From: Pseudobdellovibrio sp031428275
Lineage (GTDB): Bacteria > Bdellovibrionota > Bdellovibrionia > Bdellovibrionales > Bdellovibrionaceae
NCBI GenBank assembly: GCA_031428275.1
Contig: JANPPC010000001.1
Location: 1-64,000, forward strand
Length of the DNA stretch: 64,000 bases
Reading direction: 5' to 3'
This document shows positions 42,956 to 51,706 of the stretch, in pieces; positions within the stretch are counted from its first letter, which is position 1, and each line of letters opens with the position of its first letter. Made by a program: the position numbers and the translations under genes. The notes below the pieces were generated by a model. That model was not told where the DNA came from, ran no database searches, and saw only the letters and a program-made list of their open reading frames with translations.

Positions 42956-43408
42956 ATGAAACTAAACGTTAACGGTTCTGATGTTGTCGTCGATGTAGAA
43001 AACGATATGCCACTGCTGTGGGTACTTCGCGACGAACTAAATTACACGGGTACAAAATACGGATGCGGAAAAGCTCTTTGTGGAGCTTGCACGATTCACG
43101 TTGATGGCAACCCGGTTCGCTCGTGCTCATACCCAGCCATTACAGCCGAAGGTAAAAAGATAACCACGATTGAAGGTTTAAACGATAAAATTTCAACCGC
43201 GGTGCAAAAAGCTTGGGTTGATCACCATGTTCCGCAGTGTGGTTTTTGCCAATCGGGGCAAGTAATGACAGCTGTAGCCTTACTAAAAGCAAAGCCTAAA
43301 CCCACTGATAGTGATATTGACGGCGCCATGAGCGGAAATATTTGCCGTTGCGGAACTTACCAACGAATTCGATCGGCGATTCACCAAGCCGCGAAAGATT
43401 TGGCATAA
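42956..43408 (+). CDS. iorA: 2Fe-2S subunit of an isoquinoline-1-oxidoreductase-type Mo hydroxylase
   Basis: A 150-residue protein with two [2Fe-2S] sites: plant-type Cys37, Cys42, Cys45, Cys57 (KYGCGKALCGACT) and helical-type Cys95, Cys98, Cys130, Cys132 (CGFC, CRC). It passes electrons from the Mo subunit to an external acceptor. It has no Tat signal of its own and would be co-exported with its partner. The next gene starts one base after its stop. CAGGGGA precedes the ATG. The type of substrate (N-heterocycle or aldehyde) is not decidable from sequence. Confidence 0.93.
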   Translation: MKLNVNGSDVVVDVENDMPLLWVLRDELNYTGTKYGCGKALCGACTIHVDGNPVRSCSYPAITAEGKKITTIEGLNDKISTAVQKAWVDHHVPQCGFCQSGQVMTAVALLKAKPKPTDSDIDGAMSGNICRCGTYQRIRSAIHQAAKDLA

Positions 43409-43409
43409 C

Positions 43410-45575
43410 ATGGAAGAATTAAATTTATCTAGAAGATCATTTTTAAAAAGTAGTGCTTTTTCAGCCGGTGGTTTAGTTGTAGCTTTCTATATTCCGATGG
43501 GAGTACAAAAAGCGTTTGCGGCCACCGCAGATAAAAAAGATGCGAAAGTTTATCCGCCGAATGCATTTATTCAAATTTCGCACGACAATATTGTTACGAT
43601 CGTTATTAATAAATTAGAAATGGGCCAAGGGGTAAATACTTCGATGGCGCAGTTGATCGCCGAAGAGCTTGAATGCGACTGGAAATCGATTCGTTCAGTA
43701 TCGGCACCATTCGGATCTGTGTATAATCATACTCAAATGCCTATGCAAATGACGGGTGGTTCAACCGCTTTGAATAGCTCTTGGGATCAATACCGAAAGT
43801 TGGGCGCGGGCATGCGTGAAATGCTAAAATCAGCGGCGGCAGCTAAGTGGGCGGTACCGGTTAGCCAATTGAAAGCAGAGAATGGCTTCATTATACACGC
43901 AACAAAAGGTCAATTAGCTTATGGCGAACTCGCTGAAGCAGCCAACAAATTATCTTTACCAGATAACCCGACTTTAAAAGCACCGAAAGATTTTAAAATT
44001 ATCGGTAAGTCAGTTAAGCGCGTTGATGCTTTAGAAAAATCAAACGGAAAAGCGATCTTTGGCTTAGATGTAAAAATACCTGGGATGCTTTACGTAATGA
44101 TTGCTAGACCTGCTTTGAATACTTCATCGCTTTCTTCTTTCGATGAGAAGGCGGCCCGCAACGTTCGCGGCGTTGTTGATGTTATTAAATTTGGCGATAA
44201 GGTAGCCGTGCTGGCTAAGAATACTCATGCGGCACGCGTAGGTCGCGATGCTTTAAATGCAAAGTTTAATGCGGGTAAAGAGTCGAAATCTTCGACGGTC
44301 AGTATGATGAATGCATTTCGTGCCGAAGCCGATAAAAAAGGCTTAGTCGCAGATACGCGTGGTAACGTTGACGAAGCGATGAAGAAAGCGACCCAAACGA
44401 TTAAAGCTGACTACGAGTTTCCTTTTTTAGCGCATGCTCCGATGGAGCCCATGAACTGCACCATTAATTATGACGGTAAAACGGCTGAAATTTGGTCGGG
44501 CCACCAAATGCCTACTTTAGATATGGGAGCGATGGCTTTAAAACTTTTGTTAAGGCCAAGTAATATCAAAATTAATACGGTCTACGCAGGCGGAAGTTTT
44601 GGGCGTCGAGCAAGTAAGACTGCAGATTATGTAGCTGAAGCCTGTGACCTTGCTAAAATTGTTAAAAAACCAATGAAGATCGTTTGGTCACGCGAAGATG
44701 ATATGCGCGGAGGTTCTTACCGCCCAATGAATTTTCACCGCGTTGCTGTAGGGTTTGATGATAAAAATCAAATGCTAGCTTGGAATCATCACATCGTTGG
44801 CCAATCTGTGATCGGCGGTTCGCCGTTAGCATTGATGATGGTCAAAAACGGTTTAGAAGCAACCGTCACTGAAGGTGTTTCTGAAACTCATTATGAATTC
44901 GCTAATTTTCGTTGTGAACAAACTCGTTTGGCGACGCCAATGACGACTTTATGGTGGCGTTCGGTTGGCCACACTCACACGGCCTACGCGATGGAAACAA
45001 TGATGGACGTTGCGGCCGAAAAAGCAGGAATCGATCCGTTAGAGTTTCGCCGCAAATTTTTAAAGAAATCTTCCCGCCACATTGCCGTGCTAGATTTACT
45101 GCAAAAAAATACGGACTGGGGCAAAAAGAAGGCTCCGAAAGGTCGTGCTTGGGGTTTAGCGATTCATGAATCTTTCAACACCGTCGTCGGGCAAGTCGCC
45201 GAAGTTTCCTTAGAAAATGGAGTACCGATCGTTCATAAAGTTTGGTGCGCCGTCGATTGTGGACAGGTCGTAAACCCCGAAGGTGCCAAAACTCAAGTCG
45301 AAGGCGCTATCGTGTACGGTTTATCGGCGGCACTTAGCCAGCATATCGAAGTTAAAGACGGTGAAATTGTTCAATCAAATTTTCATGATTATCCGGTTAT
45401 GCGTATTCAAGATATGCCTGAAGTTTCGGTCGACTTTGTGAAAACCGAGATGCCTCCAACGGGTTTAGGTGAACCGGGGCTTCCGCCGATTGCACCGGCC
45501 GTGGCTAATGCAATTTATCGTTTGAATAATCTACGTCTACGTAAATTACCATTCACGCGCGAGCTTCAGGCGTGA
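43410..45575 (+). CDS. iorB: Mo-cofactor-binding subunit, Tat-exported, IorB-type
   Basis: A 721-residue xanthine-oxidase-family large subunit. The N terminus has a twin-arginine signal (LSRRSFLKSSAFSAGGLVVAF), so the folded holo-complex is exported with the Fe-S subunit. Seen: NKLEMGQGVNTSMAQLI, YAGGSFGRR at about 394, and the catalytic Glu near residue 688 in GLGEPGLPP. IorB-type enzymes usually bind a cytosine dinucleotide cofactor and hydroxylate aromatic N-heterocycles or aldehydes. The next three genes supply that cofactor. The stop overlaps the GTG start of the cytidylyltransferase. Confidence 0.93.
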   Translation: MEELNLSRRSFLKSSAFSAGGLVVAFYIPMGVQKAFAATADKKDAKVYPPNAFIQISHDNIVTIVINKLEMGQGVNTSMAQLIAEELECDWKSIRSVSAPFGSVYNHTQMPMQMTGGSTALNSSWDQYRKLGAGMREMLKSAAAAKWAVPVSQLKAENGFIIHATKGQLAYGELAEAANKLSLPDNPTLKAPKDFKIIGKSVKRVDALEKSNGKAIFGLDVKIPGMLYVMIARPALNTSSLSSFDEKAARNVRGVVDVIKFGDKVAVLAKNTHAARVGRDALNAKFNAGKESKSSTVSMMNAFRAEADKKGLVADTRGNVDEAMKKATQTIKADYEFPFLAHAPMEPMNCTINYDGKTAEIWSGHQMPTLDMGAMALKLLLRPSNIKINTVYAGGSFGRRASKTADYVAEACDLAKIVKKPMKIVWSREDDMRGGSYRPMNFHRVAVGFDDKNQMLAWNHHIVGQSVIGGSPLALMMVKNGLEATVTEGVSETHYEFANFRCEQTRLATPMTTLWWRSVGHTHTAYAMETMMDVAAEKAGIDPLEFRRKFLKKSSRHIAVLDLLQKNTDWGKKKAPKGRAWGLAIHESFNTVVGQVAEVSLENGVPIVHKVWCAVDCGQVVNPEGAKTQVEGAIVYGLSAALSQHIEVKDGEIVQSNFHDYPVMRIQDMPEVSVDFVKTEMPPTGLGEPGLPPIAPAVANAIYRLNNLRLRKLPFTRELQA

Positions 45576-46174
45576 TTAGAATTTCTTGTCTTCTTTTAGC
45601 TGCGGGATCTTCACGTCGCATGGGAGACGCGAACAAACTACTTTTAACGATAGCTGGGCAATCGTTGGTTAAAAAGACGGCCGAAGAAGTTTCAAAGTTT
45701 CCGTTCGAAGAAACAATTGCGGTGACGGGGTATGAATCAAATTTGGTTGCCCAAGAAATCGCTAGCGAAGATGTGCGAGTTATAAAAAACGCTTTATTTG
45801 AAACAGGTATGCATAGTTCTATTCGCGCGGGCTTGAACGCTTTAACTGAACCCTTCGATGGCTTTATGATTTGCTTATCTGATCAGCCCTTTTTTGACGT
45901 GACAGTGATCGAAGTTTTGGCGAAACGCTTTTCACAACTATCAGGGCCACGCATTGTATATCCGGTTGTGAAGTCTGAAAAAGGCCACCCCGTCATTATC
46001 TCTAGACATTTTGTTCCTGAAATTCTAGCTGAAGCCGACGGTGATCATGGTTGTAATTACTTATTTAAGCGTCATCCCGAAGCTCTGTATCCGTTAGATT
46101 TCGATAACGACTTCGTTTTATTAGATGTCGATACGCCAGAAGATTACGAAAAATTCAGCGGAGTTCGGCCGTGA
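45572..46174 (+). CDS. mocA: molybdenum-cofactor cytidylyltransferase-like (MocA)
   Basis: A 200-residue nucleotidyltransferase starting at GTG (GTGA overlap with iorB). Motifs: LLLAAGSSRRMGDANKLL, TGMHSSIRAGL, MICLSDQPF, KGHPVII and LLDVDTPEDY. MocA joins CMP to molybdopterin, giving the MCD cofactor used by this enzyme family, and the operon position supports MocA over the GTP-using MobA. Confidence 0.9.
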   Translation: MIRISCLLLAAGSSRRMGDANKLLLTIAGQSLVKKTAEEVSKFPFEETIAVTGYESNLVAQEIASEDVRVIKNALFETGMHSSIRAGLNALTEPFDGFMICLSDQPFFDVTVIEVLAKRFSQLSGPRIVYPVVKSEKGHPVIISRHFVPEILAEADGDHGCNYLFKRHPEALYPLDFDNDFVLLDVDTPEDYEKFSGVRP

Positions 46175-47124
46175 AAGATTTACTTCTGCAATATTCAGAG
46201 AAGATCGAACAGTTGAAAGCTGACCAAAAAGCCTTTGTTCTGACGACCGTTATTAAAGTTCATGGTTCAGCATCGGCATGCGTTGGTTCGAAAGCTATCT
46301 TTGATCATGAAGGTAATAATGTTTTTGGCTGGATAGGTGGCGGTTGTGCCGAAAAATTTGTAGCTGAGCAATCAATCGAGTCATTGAAAGATAGAAAGGC
46401 CCGAATTGTTTTGGCCGATTTAGATGATGAAATTTTTGGTTTAGGTGTCGCCTGTGGAGGTAAAATGGAAGTCTTCATCGACCCCATTCCGATACTGGAG
46501 CCAATCATTTTAGTTAAAAATACAAAGTTTAAAAATTTAGCAGAAGAGCTTGTGCAAAATTACGCGCTGAAAATAAACTGGGTTGATGGAGAAAATTCTG
46601 CAACCAATATCAGTGAACTTTTAGTTTTAATTGCCGAGGCTATCGTGAAAGTTCGGGGAACCTCGGGCAAGTCTCTGCGTGAATTGAAAGATCTTCCGGT
46701 GCAGTTTGCGAAGTTAAATCAGTCGAAGTTCAATTCTTCGGTGGTCTTACTTGGCAGGGGCCGAATTATCGAAGAACTTGAAAAACATTTCAAATTAATT
46801 GGCTGGAAAACTCGCACTTTTACGTCTGAGGCTTTAGATCAGATTCAATATCAAGATGGCGAAAGCGTCATCGTGGCTAGTCACTCTGCACGCGATCGAG
46901 AATTTGTAAAGTACGCTTTAATGCAAAACGTTTCTTATGTCGGAATGGTGGGTAGTCAAAAACGCGCTATCGAGATTATAGACCACTTACAGCTGCAAAA
47001 CTTTAGTAAATCTGAATATCCAATTTTTATACCGGCTGGAATTGATCTTCGCGCGCAAAACCCAAGCGAAATTGCGTTAAGTATTGTTGTCGAAATGATT
47101 ACTCAACTTTCGAGTGCGCGATGA
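46171..47124 (+). CDS. XdhC-family Mo-cofactor insertion chaperone
   Basis: A 317-residue XdhC/CoxI protein: KVHGSASACVGSKAIFD, GWIGGGCAEKFVAEQ, a Rossmann-like C-terminal domain with VVLLGRGRI and YVGMVGSQKRA, and PAGIDLRAQNPSEIALSIV. XdhC proteins bind Moco, protect its sulfurated form and insert it in the apo-hydroxylase. The GTG start overlaps the previous stop by four bases (GTGA). Its relative order with a SufU-like gene next suggests it receives sulfur here. Confidence 0.9.
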   Translation: MKDLLLQYSEKIEQLKADQKAFVLTTVIKVHGSASACVGSKAIFDHEGNNVFGWIGGGCAEKFVAEQSIESLKDRKARIVLADLDDEIFGLGVACGGKMEVFIDPIPILEPIILVKNTKFKNLAEELVQNYALKINWVDGENSATNISELLVLIAEAIVKVRGTSGKSLRELKDLPVQFAKLNQSKFNSSVVLLGRGRIIEELEKHFKLIGWKTRTFTSEALDQIQYQDGESVIVASHSARDREFVKYALMQNVSYVGMVGSQKRAIEIIDHLQLQNFSKSEYPIFIPAGIDLRAQNPSEIALSIVVEMITQLSSAR

Positions 47125-47546
47125 ATTTAGAGCAGGCGCGCGAAGTATTAATTAACCATTCGCGCTCTGATCTTAACGGAAAATTTCCGCCAACGATTAC
47201 TCATGAAACTCAGTTAACGAATCCTTGGTGCGGCGATTATGTGCAAATTAAATTATTCATTCAAGGCGGTTACATTACTGAAATTGGTTTTCACGCGAAG
47301 GCTTGCGCGATTTGTTCAGCTTCGACATCTTTGATGAGCGGTTTCATTCGCGGCCAAACAATTCAGCATGCGCATTTTATTGCAACCGAATTTGAAAACA
47401 GTATCTTGGCCTCAGCCGAAGAAGCTTGGCCCCTGCTTTTAGCGCCATTGAAAAGTTTTGAGCATTTAAAAATTAATCATGCGCGCCGAGCCTGCGCCAT
47501 TCTTCCGTGGGTCGCGTTTCGATCTGCGGTTAAGGAGACCAAATGA
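47121..47546 (+). CDS. SufU/NifU-like sulfur-transfer protein
   Basis: A 141-residue IscU-fold protein. It keeps the SufU ligand set Cys37-Asp39 (NPWCGDY), Cys62 (AKACAICSAS) and Cys125 (ARRACAILPW), with an extra Cys65 where SufU has Ser. In Bacillus, SufU is a zinc protein that accepts persulfide sulfur from SufS. It overlaps XdhC (ATGA) and precedes the cytochrome. No suf or isc gene is near, so it is dedicated to this operon. A role in sulfurating the Mo cofactor, or in building the enzyme's Fe-S centres, is inference. Confidence 0.82.
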   Translation: MNLEQAREVLINHSRSDLNGKFPPTITHETQLTNPWCGDYVQIKLFIQGGYITEIGFHAKACAICSASTSLMSGFIRGQTIQHAHFIATEFENSILASAEEAWPLLLAPLKSFEHLKINHARRACAILPWVAFRSAVKETK

Positions 47547-48112
47547 AAAAAAGTGTATTAGCCCTTTTGACGATCTCGGTAACGACTTTTCACGTCGTTG
47601 TCGGCTGGGCCGAGCTTGCTAGCGACGCGCAAAAAGAAGAATCGATCCGTTACTTTCAAGAAGCGGCTAAAGTTTTTCAACATCCGCGTTGTATGAATTG
47701 TCATCCTGCGGGCGAAAGACCTACACAAGGCATGGATATGCATGCACATCTTATGAACGTTCAGCGTGGTAAAGACGATCACGGTCTGGTCGGTATGAAA
47801 TGCGCGGCCTGCCATCAAGCAGAAAACAACAAATTTTCGGGTGTTCCGGGCGCGCCCAAATGGGCCTTGGCTCCAAAAAGTATGGGTTGGCAGGGGTTAA
47901 CTCAGCGCCAGTTGTGTAAGGCATTGTTAGATCCGAAGAAAAATCACGGCATGACTAAAGAGAAATTCATTAAACATAATGCCGAAGATAAGCTCGTTGC
48001 TTGGGGTTGGGACCCGGGGCAGGGTCGCGAGCCCGTTCCGGGCACACAGAAAGAATTCGGTGAAAACGTTGCAAAATGGATTGAAACCGGAGCCCATTGT
48101 CCGCCAAAATAA
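47543..48112 (+). CDS. periplasmic di-haem cytochrome c of the Mo-hydroxylase operon
   Basis: A 189-residue protein with signal peptide and two CxxCH sites: CMNCH at 50-54 and CAACH at 87-91. The fold is otherwise novel-looking (ERPTQGMDMHAHLMNVQRG, MGWQGLTQRQLCKALLDPKKN, a conserved WGWDPG). Homologues are annotated as an isoquinoline-1-oxidoreductase subunit. It is probably the electron acceptor for the Fe-S subunit in the periplasm. The ATG overlaps the SufU-like stop (ATGA). Confidence 0.85.
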   Translation: MKKSVLALLTISVTTFHVVVGWAELASDAQKEESIRYFQEAAKVFQHPRCMNCHPAGERPTQGMDMHAHLMNVQRGKDDHGLVGMKCAACHQAENNKFSGVPGAPKWALAPKSMGWQGLTQRQLCKALLDPKKNHGMTKEKFIKHNAEDKLVAWGWDPGQGREPVPGTQKEFGENVAKWIETGAHCPPK

Positions 48113-48140
48113 AGATGTATAGAAAAAGGAGATCAAAGTT

Positions 48141-48680
48141 ATGAAACATATCTTAGTTATTTGCAGTTTATTAGTTACTCAATCTGTTTTTGCTAAATCG
48201 ATAGCCGAAGAGGTAAAAGAGCGAATTGCCATCGTAAATCAAGCTTCTGCAGAGCGTGCATTTGCTGTAAACGATCGTTTTACTGATGTGGCCGCTGCCA
48301 TCGCAAACAAATTGACTAGCGCCGGAGTTATTTCTGTAGAGGTTGTGAGTTCTGGGCAGCTTGTTTATGAACAAAGTGAAGCTTCAATTTATCAAAACGT
48401 GTCACAAACTAGTATTTTCGCGGTTAGATTAATGACAGGCGATCTTTGCCAAATTGTTTTAAAAAATTCAGCCGAACCATTTTCTGAACAAAGAGCTGTT
48501 CAGTTACGCGGAGAAATTTACCCCCAAAATGTTACCTGTGTCGGACTGCAGGGCGAAACCGTTGTTGAAACGAAAAATGATTATTCAAAAGATATCGTCT
48601 CTTCAGTGAACGGCGAAGAATTGAGATCTGATCGCCCAGTTGCTGAATACACGTTTATAAGTTTTAATGTTCTACTTTAA
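48141..48680 (+). CDS. secreted hypothetical protein
   Basis: A 179-residue protein with signal peptide (ending VFAK) and no recognised domain. The mature part begins SIAEEVKERIAIVNQASAERAF, has two cysteines (DLCQIV and VTCVGL) that may form a disulfide, and ends in YTFISFNVLL. It is 28 bases after the cytochrome with AAGGAG, so it may be the operon's last gene; a role is not apparent. Confidence 0.62.
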   Translation: MKHILVICSLLVTQSVFAKSIAEEVKERIAIVNQASAERAFAVNDRFTDVAAAIANKLTSAGVISVEVVSSGQLVYEQSEASIYQNVSQTSIFAVRLMTGDLCQIVLKNSAEPFSEQRAVQLRGEIYPQNVTCVGLQGETVVETKNDYSKDIVSSVNGEELRSDRPVAEYTFISFNVLL

Positions 48681-48719
48681 AAATTAAGGTAATACCTGTA
48701 ATATCACGTAGGAGATTTT

Positions 48720-49265
48720 ATGCTGTTACAGATTGGTATCGCCGTATTAATTCTTATTTCTATTTTCGTTATTTTTGTCGCGACTCGTAAAGGCCAATTT
48801 CTTTACGAGCGTAGTGGTTTGATCGCGGCTCCTGCTGAAAAAATATTTCCATATCTAAAAAGCTTTCAGTTGGGTAGCCAGTGGTCTCCCTATGATAAAA
48901 TGGACCCCAAGATAAAAAAAAGCTTTTACAAAGAAGACGGGGAAGTTGGTTCGGTTATGAACTTTGAAGGTAACCATCAAGTGGGCAGCGGTCGCCTAGA
49001 AATTCTTAACATCGTACCTAATCAGATGGTCGAAATTCGTCTAAAAATGTTTAAGCCATTCGAAGCTGAAAATAATATTCAGTACCGCTTAACTTCTGAA
49101 AATGGCTTAACTCGATTTACCTGGTTGATGTCTGGAGATAGCAAATTTGTAGGCAAGCTAATGAATGTATTTATCGACGTTGAAAAACTAGTTGCTGATC
49201 AATTCACAGTCGGCATCAATGACCTAAGTGCAATCGTTGAGCGTAGCGAAAGAAATCATTCCTAG
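48720..49265 (+). CDS. membrane-anchored SRPBCC protein
   Basis: A 181-residue protein: one N-terminal span (IGIAVLILISIFVIFVAT), then a START/SRPBCC domain recognised by ERSGLIAAPAEKIFPYLKSF, WSPYDKMDP, VGSGRLEILNIVPNQMVEIRLK and a long C-terminal helix. This matches polyketide-cyclase-type proteins of many Gram-negatives. GTAGGAG precedes the ATG. Ligand unknown. Confidence 0.85.
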   Translation: MLLQIGIAVLILISIFVIFVATRKGQFLYERSGLIAAPAEKIFPYLKSFQLGSQWSPYDKMDPKIKKSFYKEDGEVGSVMNFEGNHQVGSGRLEILNIVPNQMVEIRLKMFKPFEAENNIQYRLTSENGLTRFTWLMSGDSKFVGKLMNVFIDVEKLVADQFTVGINDLSAIVERSERNHS

Positions 49266-49269
49266 AATT

Positions 49270-49305
49270 AATTCTAGTCTTTGCTTTCGTTTCAAGACTA
49301 GAATT
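49270..49305. terminator. perfect 12-bp stem, likely terminator
   Basis: AATTCTAGTCTT and AAGACTAGAATT form a perfect stem around a 12-base loop just after the SRPBCC stop. The overlapping CTAGAATTAATTCTAG (49262-49277) is itself a perfect palindrome, so two alternative folds compete. No T-run follows. Confidence 0.55.
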
Positions 49306-49413
49306 CGATAGTGCTTTAAAATTGTCTGCTATTTAAATCGTTTTCTAATCGTCTCGTCCAGCGTCAACCTTACCATTCTTGGCACCATCGTAATAGTTCG
49401 CTAATATGCTTTT

Positions 49414-49725
49414 ATGCTAAATAAAGATGAAGAAATAGGTTTATTAGAAATACTAAAAGTAAACTTTCCGAAACTAGACGGAAAAGGTTTAGTTCTTAGT
49501 ATCAATGAATTTCTGTCGCCTACGTTAGACTTACAAAAGTATATTTGTAATAATCAAACGACTAAGCAGGCGGCTCTGCCTTATATTACTGAAAAAATTC
49601 CGTACATCGTCCTAGATGAATCAGAAGGCTACAAATGTATTTTTTTTCGCGGTCGACACGTGCAAGCTCAATACGACGTTACGCATAGTATAGTCGTCCG
49701 TTTCGTCGAAGAAACTAACGTTTAA
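49414..49725 (+). CDS. hypothetical protein, 103 residues
   Basis: A short soluble protein with no known domain: LNKDEEIGLLEILKVNFPKL, LVLSINEFLSPTLDLQKY, a central ICNNQTTKQAALPYI and a last strand VTHSIVVRFVEE. The order of helix and strands looks like a real fold. Start by ATG without a clear ribosome-binding site. Transcribed alone. Confidence 0.5.
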   Translation: MLNKDEEIGLLEILKVNFPKLDGKGLVLSINEFLSPTLDLQKYICNNQTTKQAALPYITEKIPYIVLDESEGYKCIFFRGRHVQAQYDVTHSIVVRFVEETNV

Positions 49726-49859
49726 AAGTACTTTTTTCCCCCTCTTGAAAGTCGAAAACAGGAAAAATGCTACACGACCTCGAAAAATTTGCGAAACGGC
49801 CTATTTGCGGTGAAACTGGTTCAATCTATTAATAACTATAGATTCAACAGGAGAAAAAA

Positions 49860-50222
49860 ATGCGAATTTCAAAATCATTAAGCAAATCGGTTGCAGTTTT
49901 TATGGCTTTATTTATTTCGAACGTGCCGGCTACCGCGGCTGTGGTTACTGACCAAATGATCTCGACTAGTTCAGTAGCGGCTGATTTAACTCGTGCTCAA
50001 GCCCAGGCAAATATCGAAAATATTTTACAGAATGGCAACGTACGGGAAGAATTAATGAAACGTGGTTTATCGGCTGACGAAATTACTTCGCGTTTAGCAA
50101 GTTTGTCAGAGAATGAAATGCGCCAGTTATCTGGCCAGATGGATCAAGCCCGCGCGGGTGGCGATATCTTAGTCGCAATTTTAGTCGTTGTTTTAATTAT
50201 TTTCTTAATCAAACGTATCTAA
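49860..50222 (+). CDS. PA2779-family protein
   Basis: A 120-residue membrane-anchored periplasmic protein with a signal peptide and the PA2779 pattern: TDQMISTSSVAADLTRAQAQ, LMKRGLSADEITSRLASL, MRQLSGQMDQARAGG, and a C-terminal hydrophobic span (DILVAILVVVLIIFLIKRI). CAGGAGAAA precedes the ATG. The family almost always sits directly before PA2778-type peptidase genes, as here, where the next start follows the stop codon with no gap. Its job is unknown; a partner or substrate of the peptidase is likely. Confidence 0.88.
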   Translation: MRISKSLSKSVAVFMALFISNVPATAAVVTDQMISTSSVAADLTRAQAQANIENILQNGNVREELMKRGLSADEITSRLASLSENEMRQLSGQMDQARAGGDILVAILVVVLIIFLIKRI

Positions 50223-51053
50223 TTGAAACTTATTATTCTTATCGCCTTTGCGGCATCAACCCTTGGTTGCGCATCGGCGACTTATCAAACAGATCAGTTG
50301 CTGCTGAACATTCCTACCGGAATGAATCGTACAGCAGAAGTGATCGGGGTACCGTTCATAGATCAAGAAATTGGTCATTGCGGCCCGGCCACCTTAGCTA
50401 TGGTGATGCAGTGGAGCGGTAAAAAAATTTCTGCTGAAGAGCTTGCCAAACAAGTTTATACGCCCGGTATGAAGGGTAGTTTTCAAACAGATATGATAAG
50501 TGCTACTCGTAGAAATTCTATGATGGCGATTCAAATTGATGGTCTAACGAATTTATTAAATGAAGTTTCTTTCGGGCACCCGGTTGTTGTTTTTGAAAAC
50601 TTAGCTTTAACTTGGGCACCGCAATATCATTACGCCGTCGTGTATGGATATGATCTTGATAAAGAATTCGTCATCATGCATTCGGGCCCCGAAAAAGCGA
50701 AACAATGGGATATCAGAAAATTTGAGCGTTCGTGGAAGTTAGTCGATTACTGGGGTTTAGTTGTGCTGCCGCCAGGGCAGCTGGCGGCCACTGGTTCAGA
50801 GCTTTCGCATGTCACCGCCGCCGCCGGGCTCGAGCAGCTTGCGATGTTTGATGCGGCTACTATCTCGTACGTGGCGATTTTAAAACGCTGGCCAGATAGC
50901 TTGGGTGCATTGATTGGGTTAGGAAATATTTATTATAATAAAAAAGAATTTAAAAAATCGGTTACTTATTTACGTCAGGCTGTGAAGGCTCATCCTGAAT
51001 CGAGCCATGCTAAGCATAATCTTGCTGTAGCCGAGCAAGCTTTAAAACTTTAA
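50223..51053 (+). CDS. PA2778-family C39-type cysteine peptidase lipoprotein
   Basis: A 276-residue lipoprotein (lipobox STLGC, Cys16) with a C39-like papain fold: Cys in IGHCGPATLAMVMQWSG, His in YHYAVVYGY, and Ser/Gly in MHSGPEKAKQW. Two TPR-like helices at the end (ALIGLGNIYYNKKEFKKSV, THLRQAVKAHPES-like) follow. The start is a TTG immediately after the stop of PA2779, so translation is coupled. This pair is a poorly understood but conserved envelope unit in Proteobacteria. Confidence 0.9.
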   Translation: MKLIILIAFAASTLGCASATYQTDQLLLNIPTGMNRTAEVIGVPFIDQEIGHCGPATLAMVMQWSGKKISAEELAKQVYTPGMKGSFQTDMISATRRNSMMAIQIDGLTNLLNEVSFGHPVVVFENLALTWAPQYHYAVVYGYDLDKEFVIMHSGPEKAKQWDIRKFERSWKLVDYWGLVVLPPGQLAATGSELSHVTAAAGLEQLAMFDAATISYVAILKRWPDSLGALIGLGNIYYNKKEFKKSVTYLRQAVKAHPESSHAKHNLAVAEQALKL

Positions 51054-51403
51054 GCTTTTTTTACGAATTCAGATTTTAAATTCATTGCACCAAAACCATC
51101 TATTTTGCAGGTAATGTTGTGACCATCGTTACCTTCGACCAAGCGAATGTTTTTTACCTTAGTGCCCACTTTAACTGATGACGAAGATCCCTTAATTTTT
51201 AAATCTTTAATCACAGTGATTGAGTCGCCGTCGGCCAATACGGTGCCGTGAGCATCTCGAACGCCAGACAAAAATTCTTCCACAGCAGCTGTTTTAGTAA
51301 GGTGTTGGCTCCATTCGTTTGCGCATTCTGGGCAAACCCAAAGGTTACCATCTGCATAAGTATGCTCGGAATTACATTTTGGGCAATTGGGTTCTGTTTT
51401 CAT
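51050..51403 (-). CDS. PhnA/YjdM zinc-ribbon protein
   Basis: A 117-residue protein: N-terminal zinc ribbon (CPKCNSEHTY...CPECANEW) and the PhnA C-terminal domain with DAHGTVLADGDSITVIKDLKIKG, GTKVKNIRLVEG and HNITCKIDGFGAMNLKSEFVKK. Despite the name, it does not break down phosphonates; function unknown. The ATG at 51403 has GAGAG in front. Its last codons overlap the convergent peptidase gene. Confidence 0.92.
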   Translation of the reverse strand: MKTEPNCPKCNSEHTYADGNLWVCPECANEWSQHLTKTAAVEEFLSGVRDAHGTVLADGDSITVIKDLKIKGSSSSVKVGTKVKNIRLVEGNDGHNITCKIDGFGAMNLKSEFVKKA

Positions 51404-51430
51404 AGAGCTCTCTTTCAAAAGGATCTAGAA

Positions 51431-51590
51431 AACTGTAAGTGGGTTAATTACAAAGTTCAAATAATTAACCAAGCCAGTTGTAACTAATGGGCTTCTAAAG
51501 AATTCATGTCGAGCACTTACCCATAAGTGCTTGTAGCATTTTTCCTGCGGTCATGAGCTCACTGAAACCTGTTTTGAAATAGGTTTCAGT
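51431..51590. other. structured intergenic segment with three hairpins
   Basis: Between the divergent PhnA and OsmC genes lie three perfect stems in 160 bases. They are GGTTAATTA/TAATTAACC (51442-51470, enclosed by AACTG/CAGTT), GCACTTA/TAAGTGC (51513-51530), and ACTGAAACCT/AGGTTTCAGT (51561-51590). It could be a small RNA, a complex leader of OsmC, or a set of operators. No known RNA family recognised. Confidence 0.45.
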
Positions 51591-51706
51591 TGCCTTGTTT
51601 GCAGACTTGAAAAGCATAGAGCGTGCCAGTAATTACTTGATCGACATTACTATAACTGCGAGCTAGTCTTCACGGATTCATTACTTTTTGAAGAAAGGCG
51701 TACCTA

